DNA of 64,000 bases from a gamma proteobacterium symbiont of Taylorina sp. (GTDB lineage Bacteria > Pseudomonadota > Gammaproteobacteria > GRL18): assembly GCA_025655455.1 (NCBI GenBank), contig JAHXIV010000016.1:1-64000 (forward strand). The letters are read 5' to 3'. This document shows, piece after piece, positions 57,253 through 64,000 of the stretch. The position numbers were made by a program, and so were the translations under genes. The notes below the pieces were generated by a model. The model was not told the DNA's origin, searched no databases, and saw only the letters and a list, made by a program, of their open reading frames with translations. How positions within the stretch are numbered: the stretch's first letter is position 1; each line of letters opens with the position of its first letter.

Positions 57253-58563
57253 ATGTCTTTCACAAAAAAGCGAGTAGCTTTCCTGGCCGGTATTTCTGCC
57301 AGCCTGTTAGGTTCACTATTTATCATCAACTCAGCTTCTGCTAACACCAAAGCCAATGACAAGTCTATTCATCATATTTCAGCCTCCGTCTGTAAAACCT
57401 GTCACAAGGAAACATATAAGCAATGGAAAGGTTCTATGCATGCCAATAGTACAGCATTTAACGATCCAATTCATGGTACATTTTATCGCAAAGTAGTTGG
57501 CGATCCCGGCAAAGAAGGCGTTAAAATGAAAAATGGCAAATACCCCGTTTGCCTTCAATGCCATGCGCCCAATGCTGCTAAGGATAAAGTCACTAAACTC
57601 GATTCCAAGCCAGCCTATGCCGAAGGTGTTAACTGTATTGCCTGTCATACTTTAAAAACCTTTAAGGGTACTAAGGGAAAAAATGGAAAACTGAATCTGG
57701 GTCTGAAAGCTTATGAATATACAGATAAAATTCAGGGAACCGGTCGTAATTCCAATCATCTGCTGTCTAATTTAACTGCTGGAGGAGATGAATTTGGTTT
57801 CACTGATGGCGATGATGATAAAAAGCCAAATCCGCATTTAGGAAAATCCGTCACTGTAGATGGTAAAGAGATTCCAGCTCTGCCAATGGAAAGTAACCCT
57901 AAGCAATTAAGAACCTCAGATGCCTGTATGGGTTGTCATGACAAGAGAAATAATAGTCATGGTGTGCCTCTTTGTGCAACGGGTGATGAATATATCTCCA
58001 GTAATGCCAAGGCTGATTGTCTTTCCTGCCATATGCCTACCACTGGTGGTAAATCAGATCATAGTATGGGTGGAGGACATAGTTTAGCCATGCTGCAGCG
58101 TTCAGTCGTCTTCTACATGGAAAGTAAAAAAGAAGGTAATATGATCAAGTCAGTAGTAACGATGCAAAATAAACAGCCGCATACCATGCCTACTGGCGCA
58201 CCATTTAGAAATCTATACCTGAAAGTCACCGCCTATGATAAAACGGGTAATGTCGTTTGGGAAAATGCCAAGGGACATCCAGGTAAAACAGATAAAAAAG
58301 CATTCCTGAAATTGACCCTGGTGGATGCAGATGGTAAACCAACCGGACCACCGACTGCTAAGGGTCAGGGTAAAGATACTCGCCTGAAAGCTTTTGAAAA
58401 ACGTGATCTTAACTATGAGATTCCAGCCAAGGATGTGGTTTTAGTTCGTGCCGAGCTTTACTACAACCTTCTATGGCCTGGACTGGTTAAAAAGTTCAGT
58501 AAAAAAATCCCTGCAGATGTCACAGCCCCCAAGCTGATAGCAACATCTGAAAACGCTCTGTAA
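57253..58563 (+). CDS. Pentaheme c-type cytochrome (cytochrome c554-like N terminus)
   Basis: A 436-residue exported protein with a signal peptide (cut after SASA near residue 30). Five CXXCH heme sites are seen: CKTCH, CLQCH, CIACH, CMGCH and CLSCH. The N-terminal half resembles cytochrome c554-type proteins, and the C-terminal third (from about 300) has a beta-rich segment without heme (TMPTGAPFRNLYLKVTAYD). It heads the plus-strand cytochrome cluster, with a strong AAGGGG ribosome site. Substrate and partners are unknown; electron transfer with the octaheme proteins is likely. Confidence 0.85.
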   Translation: MSFTKKRVAFLAGISASLLGSLFIINSASANTKANDKSIHHISASVCKTCHKETYKQWKGSMHANSTAFNDPIHGTFYRKVVGDPGKEGVKMKNGKYPVCLQCHAPNAAKDKVTKLDSKPAYAEGVNCIACHTLKTFKGTKGKNGKLNLGLKAYEYTDKIQGTGRNSNHLLSNLTAGGDEFGFTDGDDDKKPNPHLGKSVTVDGKEIPALPMESNPKQLRTSDACMGCHDKRNNSHGVPLCATGDEYISSNAKADCLSCHMPTTGGKSDHSMGGGHSLAMLQRSVVFYMESKKEGNMIKSVVTMQNKQPHTMPTGAPFRNLYLKVTAYDKTGNVVWENAKGHPGKTDKKAFLKLTLVDADGKPTGPPTAKGQGKDTRLKAFEKRDLNYEIPAKDVVLVRAELYYNLLWPGLVKKFSKKIPADVTAPKLIATSENAL

Positions 58564-58672
58564 GCAAAGCAATCTTTGTAATACTTTTTACATGGATGCT
58601 TAAACAAATAGATTGCTCAGTACAATCTATTTGTTTAACGGATCAAAAACTTATTTATCGAGTGGGGTGATT

Positions 58673-60307
58673 ATGTTTTTCTATCAATCGAAAAACAGTG
58701 CACGAGTGCCTGGTATATTATGTACCTTACTCTTTGCTGCCTGTTCAAATGGCTATGCAAATGTTGAAGAAATAGCAGCAATATCCTCAACCGCTGATCA
58801 CTCTAAATTTGAAATTCTACAAAAGCAATTTGCCACCGGACCTGATGTAACCAAAGCCTGTTTAAGCTGTCATACTGAGGCTAGTACACAATTACATAAA
58901 ACCAAACACTGGAACTGGACATTTACCAACCCAGATACAGGTCAGGAAGTGGGTAAAAAATCCATTATCAATAACTACTGCCTGGCAATTAATAAGAATT
59001 ATGCCCGTTGCACCAGTTGTCATATCGGTTATGGCTGGAAGGACAAAAATTTCAACTTCACTTCACAGGAAAATGTAGACTGTCTGGTTTGCCACGACAG
59101 CACAGATACCTACAAAAAATTCCCTACTGCTGCAGGACATCCAAACTATAAGGATAAAGCTTTTCCAAAAGGTAGTAAAAAAATCTGGAAGGCACCGGAT
59201 CTCTCTCTTATTGCACAAAGTGTAGGTAAGTCACGTCGCGAAAACTGTGGTGCCTGTCATTTCTATGGTGGTGGTGGAGATGGAGTCAAGCATGGTGATC
59301 TGGATTCTTCTATGACCAATCCTGACAAACAACTGGATGTTCATATGGGTGTTGACGGACTTAATTTTACCTGTAGTGAATGTCACACCAGCGATGGCCA
59401 TGATGTCAAAGGAAGTCGTTATAACATCACCGCAAAGGATACCCATGGTATTGATATTCCGGGTCGTGATGATAATAGCCGTGCAAGCTGTGAATCCTGT
59501 CATGGCATGACTCCTCATCCTGAAACCATCAATAATAAAATTAATGATCATACCGATAAAGTAGCTTGTGTGACCTGTCATATTCCAACCTATGCTCGTG
59601 GTGGTGTCGCCACAAAAATGTGGTGGGACTGGTCAACAGCCGGTAAAAAAGATAGCGATGGCAAATTGATTAAAAAGAAAAATAAAAATGGACAGCTCAC
59701 CTATCATACTAAAAAAGGGAGTTTTGAATGGGGTGAGAATCTGCTGCCTGAATATGACTGGCTATCCGGTAATATAAGGTACAAGCAGCTGAATGAAAAA
59801 ATTGACCCCAATCGGGTAGTGGCCTTAAATACTTTCTCAGGCTCCTATGATGATCCGGATGCACGTATCTGGCCATTTAAAATTATGCGTGGTAAACAAC
59901 CTTATGACAAGGGTAATAATACTCTGACATTACTACATTTATTTGGTAAAGAAAAGACAGCTTACTGGAAGTCTTATAACTGGAATAATGCAATTAAAGC
60001 TGCCATGGATGAGGCACAGGCGAACTATAGTGGTGAATACGGCTTTATAGAAACCACCTTACACTGGCCTCTGGCACACATGGTCGCCCCTAAGGAACAA
60101 TCTTTGTCCTGCGGTGAATGTCATAGTAAGGAGGGACGACTGGCAAATTTGACTGACTTTTATCTGCCCGGTCGAGATAACAACAAATGGCTGGACATTA
60201 TTGGCTGGCTGGCTGTTTTAGGCACTCTGGGCGGTGTGTCTCTACATGGAGTAATACGTTTTTTCTTTTCCAGAAAGAAGATTGCAAAAAAAAGGAGCAA
60301 CCAATAA
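58673..60307 (+). CDS. Octaheme cytochrome, tetrathionate-reductase (OTR) family, membrane-anchored
   Basis: A 544-residue protein from the ATG at 58673 (GGGG upstream); a TTG at 58613 is less likely. It has a signal sequence near residue 30 and eight CXXCH sites: CLSCH, CTSCH, CLVCH, CGACH, CSECH, CESCH, CVTCH, CGECH. Order and spacing fit the OTR family of Shewanella, which reduces tetrathionate, nitrite and hydroxylamine in vitro. Unlike the soluble Shewanella enzyme it has a C-terminal membrane helix (WLDIIGWLAVLGTLGGV) and a basic tail. The stop overlaps the next start (TAATG), tying it to a cytochrome b. Confidence 0.9.
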   Translation: MFFYQSKNSARVPGILCTLLFAACSNGYANVEEIAAISSTADHSKFEILQKQFATGPDVTKACLSCHTEASTQLHKTKHWNWTFTNPDTGQEVGKKSIINNYCLAINKNYARCTSCHIGYGWKDKNFNFTSQENVDCLVCHDSTDTYKKFPTAAGHPNYKDKAFPKGSKKIWKAPDLSLIAQSVGKSRRENCGACHFYGGGGDGVKHGDLDSSMTNPDKQLDVHMGVDGLNFTCSECHTSDGHDVKGSRYNITAKDTHGIDIPGRDDNSRASCESCHGMTPHPETINNKINDHTDKVACVTCHIPTYARGGVATKMWWDWSTAGKKDSDGKLIKKKNKNGQLTYHTKKGSFEWGENLLPEYDWLSGNIRYKQLNEKIDPNRVVALNTFSGSYDDPDARIWPFKIMRGKQPYDKGNNTLTLLHLFGKEKTAYWKSYNWNNAIKAAMDEAQANYSGEYGFIETTLHWPLAHMVAPKEQSLSCGECHSKEGRLANLTDFYLPGRDNNKWLDIIGWLAVLGTLGGVSLHGVIRFFFSRKKIAKKRSNQ

Positions 60308-60903
60308 TGTCCCGGGTAATAATGTATAACGGATTTGAACGTTTCTGGCATTGGAGTTTATCTGTATTAATACTGATATTGTTAGTCACCGGCTTTAATA
60401 TTCATGGTACTTATCAGATTTTTACCTTCGAACAGGCTGTTGATATCCATATTATCTGCTCCTGGCTGCTGATGGGCTTACTGGTCTTTGTTATATTCTG
60501 GCATATGACTACTGGAGAATGGAAACAATACATCCCCTCCAGTACTAATAAGTTGATAGCAATGATGAAGTACTATGCAATTGATATTTTTATGGGTGGC
60601 GGACATCCCCACCACAAAACTCGTCAGTCAAAACTCAACCCCATGCAGCGGCTGGCTTATCTGTTTCTGCATGTTGCAATTACACCAGTCGTCTGGATAA
60701 GTGGTCTGCTTTATCTATATTACCCCTACTGGGACAGTTTTGGTTTAGCAGGCTTGAGTTTAGGTACTATTGCCATGATTCACACGGCTGCTGCATTTGC
60801 AGTCATTGCTTTTTTAATTGTCCACCTCTATCTGGCTCTGACCACCAGTAAAGAACCACTGGGTTATCTTAAAGCCATGATTCATGGATATGAAAACGAA
60901 TAA
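60307..60903 (+). CDS. Cytochrome b subunit (hydrogenase/thiosulfate-reductase type)
   Basis: A 198-residue integral membrane protein read from the ATG at 60307. It has four membrane helices with candidate heme-b His residues: FERFWHWSLSVL, VDIHIICSW ... FWHMTTGEW, LFLHVAITPVVW and MIHTAAAF ... VHLYLAL. This is the fold of NiFe-hydrogenase and thiosulfate-reductase cytochrome b subunits, which exchange electrons with quinone. The TAATG overlap with the OTR gene suggests the two form one membrane quinol-linked reductase. Confidence 0.87.
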   Translation: MSRVIMYNGFERFWHWSLSVLILILLVTGFNIHGTYQIFTFEQAVDIHIICSWLLMGLLVFVIFWHMTTGEWKQYIPSSTNKLIAMMKYYAIDIFMGGGHPHHKTRQSKLNPMQRLAYLFLHVAITPVVWISGLLYLYYPYWDSFGLAGLSLGTIAMIHTAAAFAVIAFLIVHLYLALTTSKEPLGYLKAMIHGYENE

Positions 60904-60950
60904 CAGTATCTTTCACAACAACTATATTATAACAAGCAATGGAGTATCCA

Positions 60951-62405
60951 ATGAATTGGTCAAAACAGACCCGTTTGAATTTACTGACTTTCAGTGCGTT
61001 TCTTTTATTCAGTCAGTCAACTATAGCAGCAAAAGTAACTCTTGACTCCTCTAGCTGGGGAGCAGAAGAGGGAAAAGCCTGTGTTGAATGTCATTCAAAA
61101 TCTTCCGCAGGTCTGACTCATCAATGGAAAAACAGTGCTCATGCTCAAGCCAATGTGAATTGTCTGGATTGCCATCAGGCCTATGAAGATGATGCGGATG
61201 CCATGGAACATGAGGGTAGTGTAATCGCCACCATTGTTTCTCCAAAAGATTGTGGACGCTGTCATACAGCAGAATTGAAGCAGCAGCAGGGTTCTGTACA
61301 TACCAAGGCGGTTTCTGTCATCAAAAACCGAATGCCGGCACTTGCCGAACACTTTGGCAGTCTTTCTATAAATGATGCCGGCTGTGCAAAATGTCATGGT
61401 TCAGAAGTTAAGGTGAGAGGTGATGGAACTCTTGATCCAACTACCTGGCCAAATAGCGGCATTGGTCGTATCAACCCCGATGGTTCTAAAGGTTCCTGCT
61501 CAGCCTGTCATGGACGTCACCAGTTTTCCAAAGCACAGGCACGTGAGCCTGCTGCCTGTACATACTGCCATTCTGGCCCTGATTCTCCTGATAAATCGAT
61601 CTATGAAACCTCTAAGCACGGTATGATGTATGAAGCCCATAAGGGAGAAATGAATATGGGTAGTGATAGCTGGATTGCGGGCAAGGATTACTCAGCAGCA
61701 CCAACCTGTGTCAGCTGTCACATGGGTGCAGCAGGTAAAATGAAATCCACTCATGATGTGGGTATGCGTGATTCTTGGAATCTCAATGAAGCCGTGTCAA
61801 CACAACAATATCTGGTAATTTTTGACGATGGTGAAAAACGTGAATTATCAGGTTCAGATCCGATTCCCCGTAAAGGTGAAAGTATTTCTAAAATGGATGG
61901 CAGTATGGCTAAGGTCAAAGCAGTCGCTTCCCCAAAACGTCGTCGTAGTGCAATGGCAAAAACCTGTCTTGAATGTCATAGTAAAAACTTTGCCAATAAT
62001 GCTTTGCGGCAATTTGATGAGGTTGTAGAGTTATATAATGAAAAATATGGCAAGCCGGCACGAAATATTATGCAGGCTCTTTATGCTGAAAATCTTCTAA
62101 CACCTTTGCCTTTTGATGAACCTCTGGAAATCTCCTACTGGAACCTTTGGCATAAAGGTGGAACCCGTGCTCGTCATGGTGCCGCTATGGGCAGCCCAAG
62201 TAATACCTGGAAAGGTATGGCTGATGTCGGCAGCCTATTTTACGGCAAGTTTCTTATTCAGGTGCTTGCAGTTGCCGGTCAGGAAAAAGGGGATGCATTG
62301 ATCAAAAAATATATCAATGAATCAGAACATCATCAGTGGTTAAATCACCCTGATAAATCCAATCCAATTTTGGGTTATGGCAAAGGAAGCAGTGATGAAG
62401 ATTGA
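60951..62405 (+). CDS. Octaheme cytochrome of the hydroxylamine oxidoreductase (HAO) family
   Basis: A 484-residue exported protein from the ATG at 60951 (GGAG six bases upstream; an ATG at 60939 precedes it). The signal sequence is cut near STIAA. Eight CXXCH sites are present: CVECH, CLDCH, CGRCH, CAKCH, CSACH, CTYCH, CVSCH, CLECH. KSIYETSKHGMMYEAHKG between hemes 6 and 7 is typical of HAO relatives. After heme 8 the ARHGAAMGSPSNTWKG region shows no Tyr where, by my reading, ammonia oxidisers have the heme-crosslinking Tyr, so a reductive role is favoured. It overlaps the NapC-like gene by 11 bases, like epsilonproteobacterial HAO loci. Confidence 0.87.
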   Translation: MNWSKQTRLNLLTFSAFLLFSQSTIAAKVTLDSSSWGAEEGKACVECHSKSSAGLTHQWKNSAHAQANVNCLDCHQAYEDDADAMEHEGSVIATIVSPKDCGRCHTAELKQQQGSVHTKAVSVIKNRMPALAEHFGSLSINDAGCAKCHGSEVKVRGDGTLDPTTWPNSGIGRINPDGSKGSCSACHGRHQFSKAQAREPAACTYCHSGPDSPDKSIYETSKHGMMYEAHKGEMNMGSDSWIAGKDYSAAPTCVSCHMGAAGKMKSTHDVGMRDSWNLNEAVSTQQYLVIFDDGEKRELSGSDPIPRKGESISKMDGSMAKVKAVASPKRRRSAMAKTCLECHSKNFANNALRQFDEVVELYNEKYGKPARNIMQALYAENLLTPLPFDEPLEISYWNLWHKGGTRARHGAAMGSPSNTWKGMADVGSLFYGKFLIQVLAVAGQEKGDALIKKYINESEHHQWLNHPDKSNPILGYGKGSSDED

Positions 62406-63024
62406 TCGTTTCCTGCCGACCTTTATTACCCGGCATGTATTATTCGCCCTGATTTTTGGAGGGGTTTGTGGTATTGGTTTTATTTTGTTTCTAATTGAAT
62501 TTGATCACTATACCAGTACTGAAGAATTTTGTACTTCCTGTCATTCAATGGAACTGGCTGCAGAGCCTTATCGAAATTCCAGCCACTACAAACCAGAATC
62601 CGGAGTACGGGCAAGTTGTGGGGACTGCCATGTATCTGAAGGTGTGTTATCTGCTACCTGGGATCATTTTATGGGCAGTAAGGATCTCTATAAGCAAATC
62701 TTTGGCCATGATTATGATGATCCGGTTGTTAATGCATTACGTTTGCCGAAAGCCGCTTTTGATGCGCGCAAATGGTTCAAAAAAAGAGATTCTGCCACCT
62801 GTAAGAAATGTCATGTGAAAGAAGCAATCTATGGTTCCAGAACCGATACCTTACAGATACATCTGGAAGACGCTAAAGACAAAACCTGTATCGAGTGTCA
62901 TTACAATCTGGTTCATCGTATAATTCCTGATGAAAAGGTCTTTAAGCAGGACAAATGGAATGCCATGATAGAAGAAGAATTTGGCCTGGAAAAGGGATCT
63001 GCAAAGAAAATTCTGGATGATTAA
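62395..63024 (+). CDS. NapC/NirT-type tetraheme membrane cytochrome
   Basis: A 209-residue protein from the ATG at 62395 (GGAAG upstream; an ATG at 62377 is less well placed). One N-terminal membrane helix (about 15-35) is followed by four CXXCH sites: CTSCH, CGDCH, CKKCH, CIECH. This is the layout of NapC/NirT/NrfH quinol dehydrogenases that pass electrons from the quinol pool to periplasmic reductases. Overlap with the HAO-like gene makes that protein its likely partner. Confidence 0.9.
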   Translation: MKIDRFLPTFITRHVLFALIFGGVCGIGFILFLIEFDHYTSTEEFCTSCHSMELAAEPYRNSSHYKPESGVRASCGDCHVSEGVLSATWDHFMGSKDLYKQIFGHDYDDPVVNALRLPKAAFDARKWFKKRDSATCKKCHVKEAIYGSRTDTLQIHLEDAKDKTCIECHYNLVHRIIPDEKVFKQDKWNAMIEEEFGLEKGSAKKILDD

Positions 63025-63070
63025 ATTAAACTGGCTTTGGAAGCTCCAGGCCCATAATTGAGAAAGTATT

Positions 63071-63316
63071 ATGTTATTAGCCTTAGGTTGTAACACAATG
63101 CGCGAAGGCGTTATTGTAACGATTATATTTTTTATTGCAGGCATTTTGGTTATTCTTGCCGGCGCAAATATTGTACCTGCAATGTGGCATTTGAATCATA
63201 TTGTCGTATTTGCAGGTTTTTTATTGTTATTACTTGCCCCGATAGTGCTGGTTTCTACATTTTTGCTCTCAGTACTGCCCAAAGCTAAAGAAAGAATGGA
63301 TGAATGCGAGCACTAG
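63071..63316 (+). CDS. Small two-helix membrane protein, unknown (copy 1)
   Basis: An 81-residue protein with two hydrophobic helices (VTIIFFIAGILVILAGA and VVFAGFLLLLLAPIVLV) and a charged C terminus ending DECEH. It is related to the next two small proteins. A conserved ALGC-x-T start is shared with copy 2. It follows the tetraheme gene by 46 bases and overlaps copy 2 by 13 bases. The function is unknown; it may stabilise the membrane cytochromes. Confidence 0.65.
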   Translation: MLLALGCNTMREGVIVTIIFFIAGILVILAGANIVPAMWHLNHIVVFAGFLLLLLAPIVLVSTFLLSVLPKAKERMDECEH

Positions 63317-63510
63317 GCTGTAAGACAATAAAAGACGGGATTATCACTGCAATTATTTTTTTTATAACCGGTCTTAGTCTGTTTCTGTCAGGATTTTTGG
63401 TAATACCCGAACTTTGGTATCTTCCTCACATTATCATTACAGCAGGTATAATAATTTTAATCATGGTGCCGGTTATACTGCTGGCGACTTATCTGAAAAA
63501 CCATCATTGA
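63304..63510 (+). CDS. Small two-helix membrane protein, unknown (copy 2)
   Basis: A 68-residue protein clearly related to the preceding one: it starts with RALGCKTIKDGIITAIIFFI, keeps the W-x-L-x-HI turn (LWYLPHIIITAG) and has a second helix (IIILIMVPVILLATYL). The C terminus is shorter, ending in KNHH. It overlaps the previous gene by 13 bases, so translation is coupled. It ends one base before the convergent copy 3. Confidence 0.6.
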   Translation: MRALGCKTIKDGIITAIIFFITGLSLFLSGFLVIPELWYLPHIIITAGIIILIMVPVILLATYLKNHH

Positions 63511-63511
63511 T

Positions 63512-63751
63512 TCAATGTTGACAGCTATCCAGGCGCTGATTTACTTTAGGGATCATAATGGCAATAAATGTTGCTAAAACGATCATCAAGGCAAAGCTGA
63601 TGGCAAAGAAACCAGTATAAATAAAGATCACCGGCAGAATTGATTCATAGCTTATAAATCGAGCAACAACTTCCAGTGAAGTACCAGCAAATAACAATAT
63701 TGCAGATATCATAATTGATTTTTTCATTACATCGCAAGCTGATTTAATCAT
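63512..63751 (-). CDS. Small membrane protein, unknown (copy 3, opposite strand)
   Basis: A 79-residue protein from the ATG at 63751, with AGGAAG six bases upstream; a longer frame to 63778 lacks a good site. It has two hydrophobic helices and a tail ending QRLDSCQH, like ERMDECEH of copy 1. It is encoded tail-to-tail with copy 2. The similarity is weaker than between copies 1 and 2, so paralogy is likely but not certain. Confidence 0.55.
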   Translation of the reverse strand: MIKSACDVMKKSIMISAILLFAGTSLEVVARFISYESILPVIFIYTGFFAISFALMIVLATFIAIMIPKVNQRLDSCQH

Positions 63752-63980
63752 GATGGCTTCCTTTATTAAAGATAACACACCATCTATATTAACAAATACT
63801 TATATAATAGTCAACGAAAACTACGGGTAAACCCTAGGCCATCCTGGTTTTTGATAAGCCATATGAAAGCAAAGCAGCAATAAAAACAAGCCAATAATTT
63901 CGTAGTCCCTACTGCATTAATATTGATCTTATTTGTTAATATTATTACTCACTATGAGTATACATTTTCAGGCTGTAAAT

Positions 63981-64000
63981 TTAGAGCCTTCAGCCACCAT
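63981..64000. repeat. Dispersed repeat copy, cut by window end
   Basis: TTAGAGCCTTCAGCCACCAT differs at two positions from 1653-1672. The rest of the element lies beyond the window. The stretch from 63752 to here holds no gene I can support. Confidence 0.5.

Noticed and set aside
58613-58672. TTG start 20 codons upstream for the OTR-type protein
   Set aside because: No ribosome site; the ATG at 58673 has GGGG at correct distance and a standard signal sequence follows.
63752-64000. Search for a gene or promoter at the window end
   Set aside because: No open frame of note or recognisable promoter pair; only the truncated repeat is supported.

Overview
The window is an A+T-rich chromosomal segment from a gammaproteobacterium, probably a chemolithoautotroph. 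Two things support this. The order aroQ-accB-accC-prmA-(zinc ribbon/DUF3426)-dusB-fis-purH is typical of Gammaproteobacteria. A form II RuBisCO locus (cbbM, cbbQ, cbbO, divergent cbbR) indicates CO2 fixation. With the large multiheme cytochrome cluster, this fits a low-oxygen sulfur or nitrogen oxidiser, for example a Beggiatoa/Thiotrichales-like organism. The genus is inference only. I found no tRNA, rRNA, CRISPR array, phage or intact insertion sequence.

Layout. (1) 1-6430: a signalling block with the end of a SiaA-like PP2C phosphatase, a SiaB-like kinase, an HD-GYP protein, a double-receiver regulator with one dead receiver, and two kinases that lack any membrane sensor. (2) 6507-7896: two unknown small membrane proteins and a gene-poor stretch with a possible transposase remnant. 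(3) 7897-18463: the conserved housekeeping cluster, then a lysozyme-like lipoprotein and a GAF/HD-GYP protein. (4) 18473-29107, minus strand: a two-partner secretion locus in the order TpsA adhesin, double-FecR protein, TpsB transporter, CHASE2-adenylate cyclase. (5) 29195-34184: a sulfotransferase, a glycosyltransferase-like protein, and a PilZ / coiled-coil / GAF-GAF-PAS-cyclase trio. (6) 34177-42496: the carbon-fixation locus (cbbM, cbbQ, an unknown small gene, cbbO and a histidine phosphatase on minus; cbbR overlapping a beta-CASP nuclease on plus). (7) 42560-47248: mannose metabolism (manC-type gene, phosphomannomutase) around a secreted caspase-like protein. (8) 47442-53452: a CZB chemoreceptor and two hybrid kinases. 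(9) 53468-57007, minus: polA and an FNR-like regulator. (10) 57253-63751: a multiheme electron-transfer cluster of pentaheme, octaheme OTR-type, cytochrome b, octaheme HAO-type and tetraheme NapC-type proteins, with three small related membrane proteins.

How the genes fit together. The c-di-GMP proteins (two HD-GYP, one PilZ), two class III cyclases, the Sia-like switch and the TPS adhesin point to control of a surface-attached or aggregated life style. The cbb locus fixes carbon. The histidine phosphatase one base from cbbO may serve RuBisCO maintenance. The cytochrome cluster carries 25 CXXCH sites and has its own quinol-facing modules (cytochrome b, NapC-like), so it is best read as a respiratory module reducing (or oxidising) nitrogen or sulfur oxyanions, possibly under the divergent FNR-like regulator.

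The strongest leads are the multiheme cluster, the sensorless Sia/HD-GYP/phosphorelay block, and the phosphatase and 135-aa unknown gene inside the cbb operon. Several hairpin repeat families are also present: 11256-11341; 14134-14206 and 29126-29185; 47241-47309; and a short dispersed repeat at 1653, 37070 and 63981.
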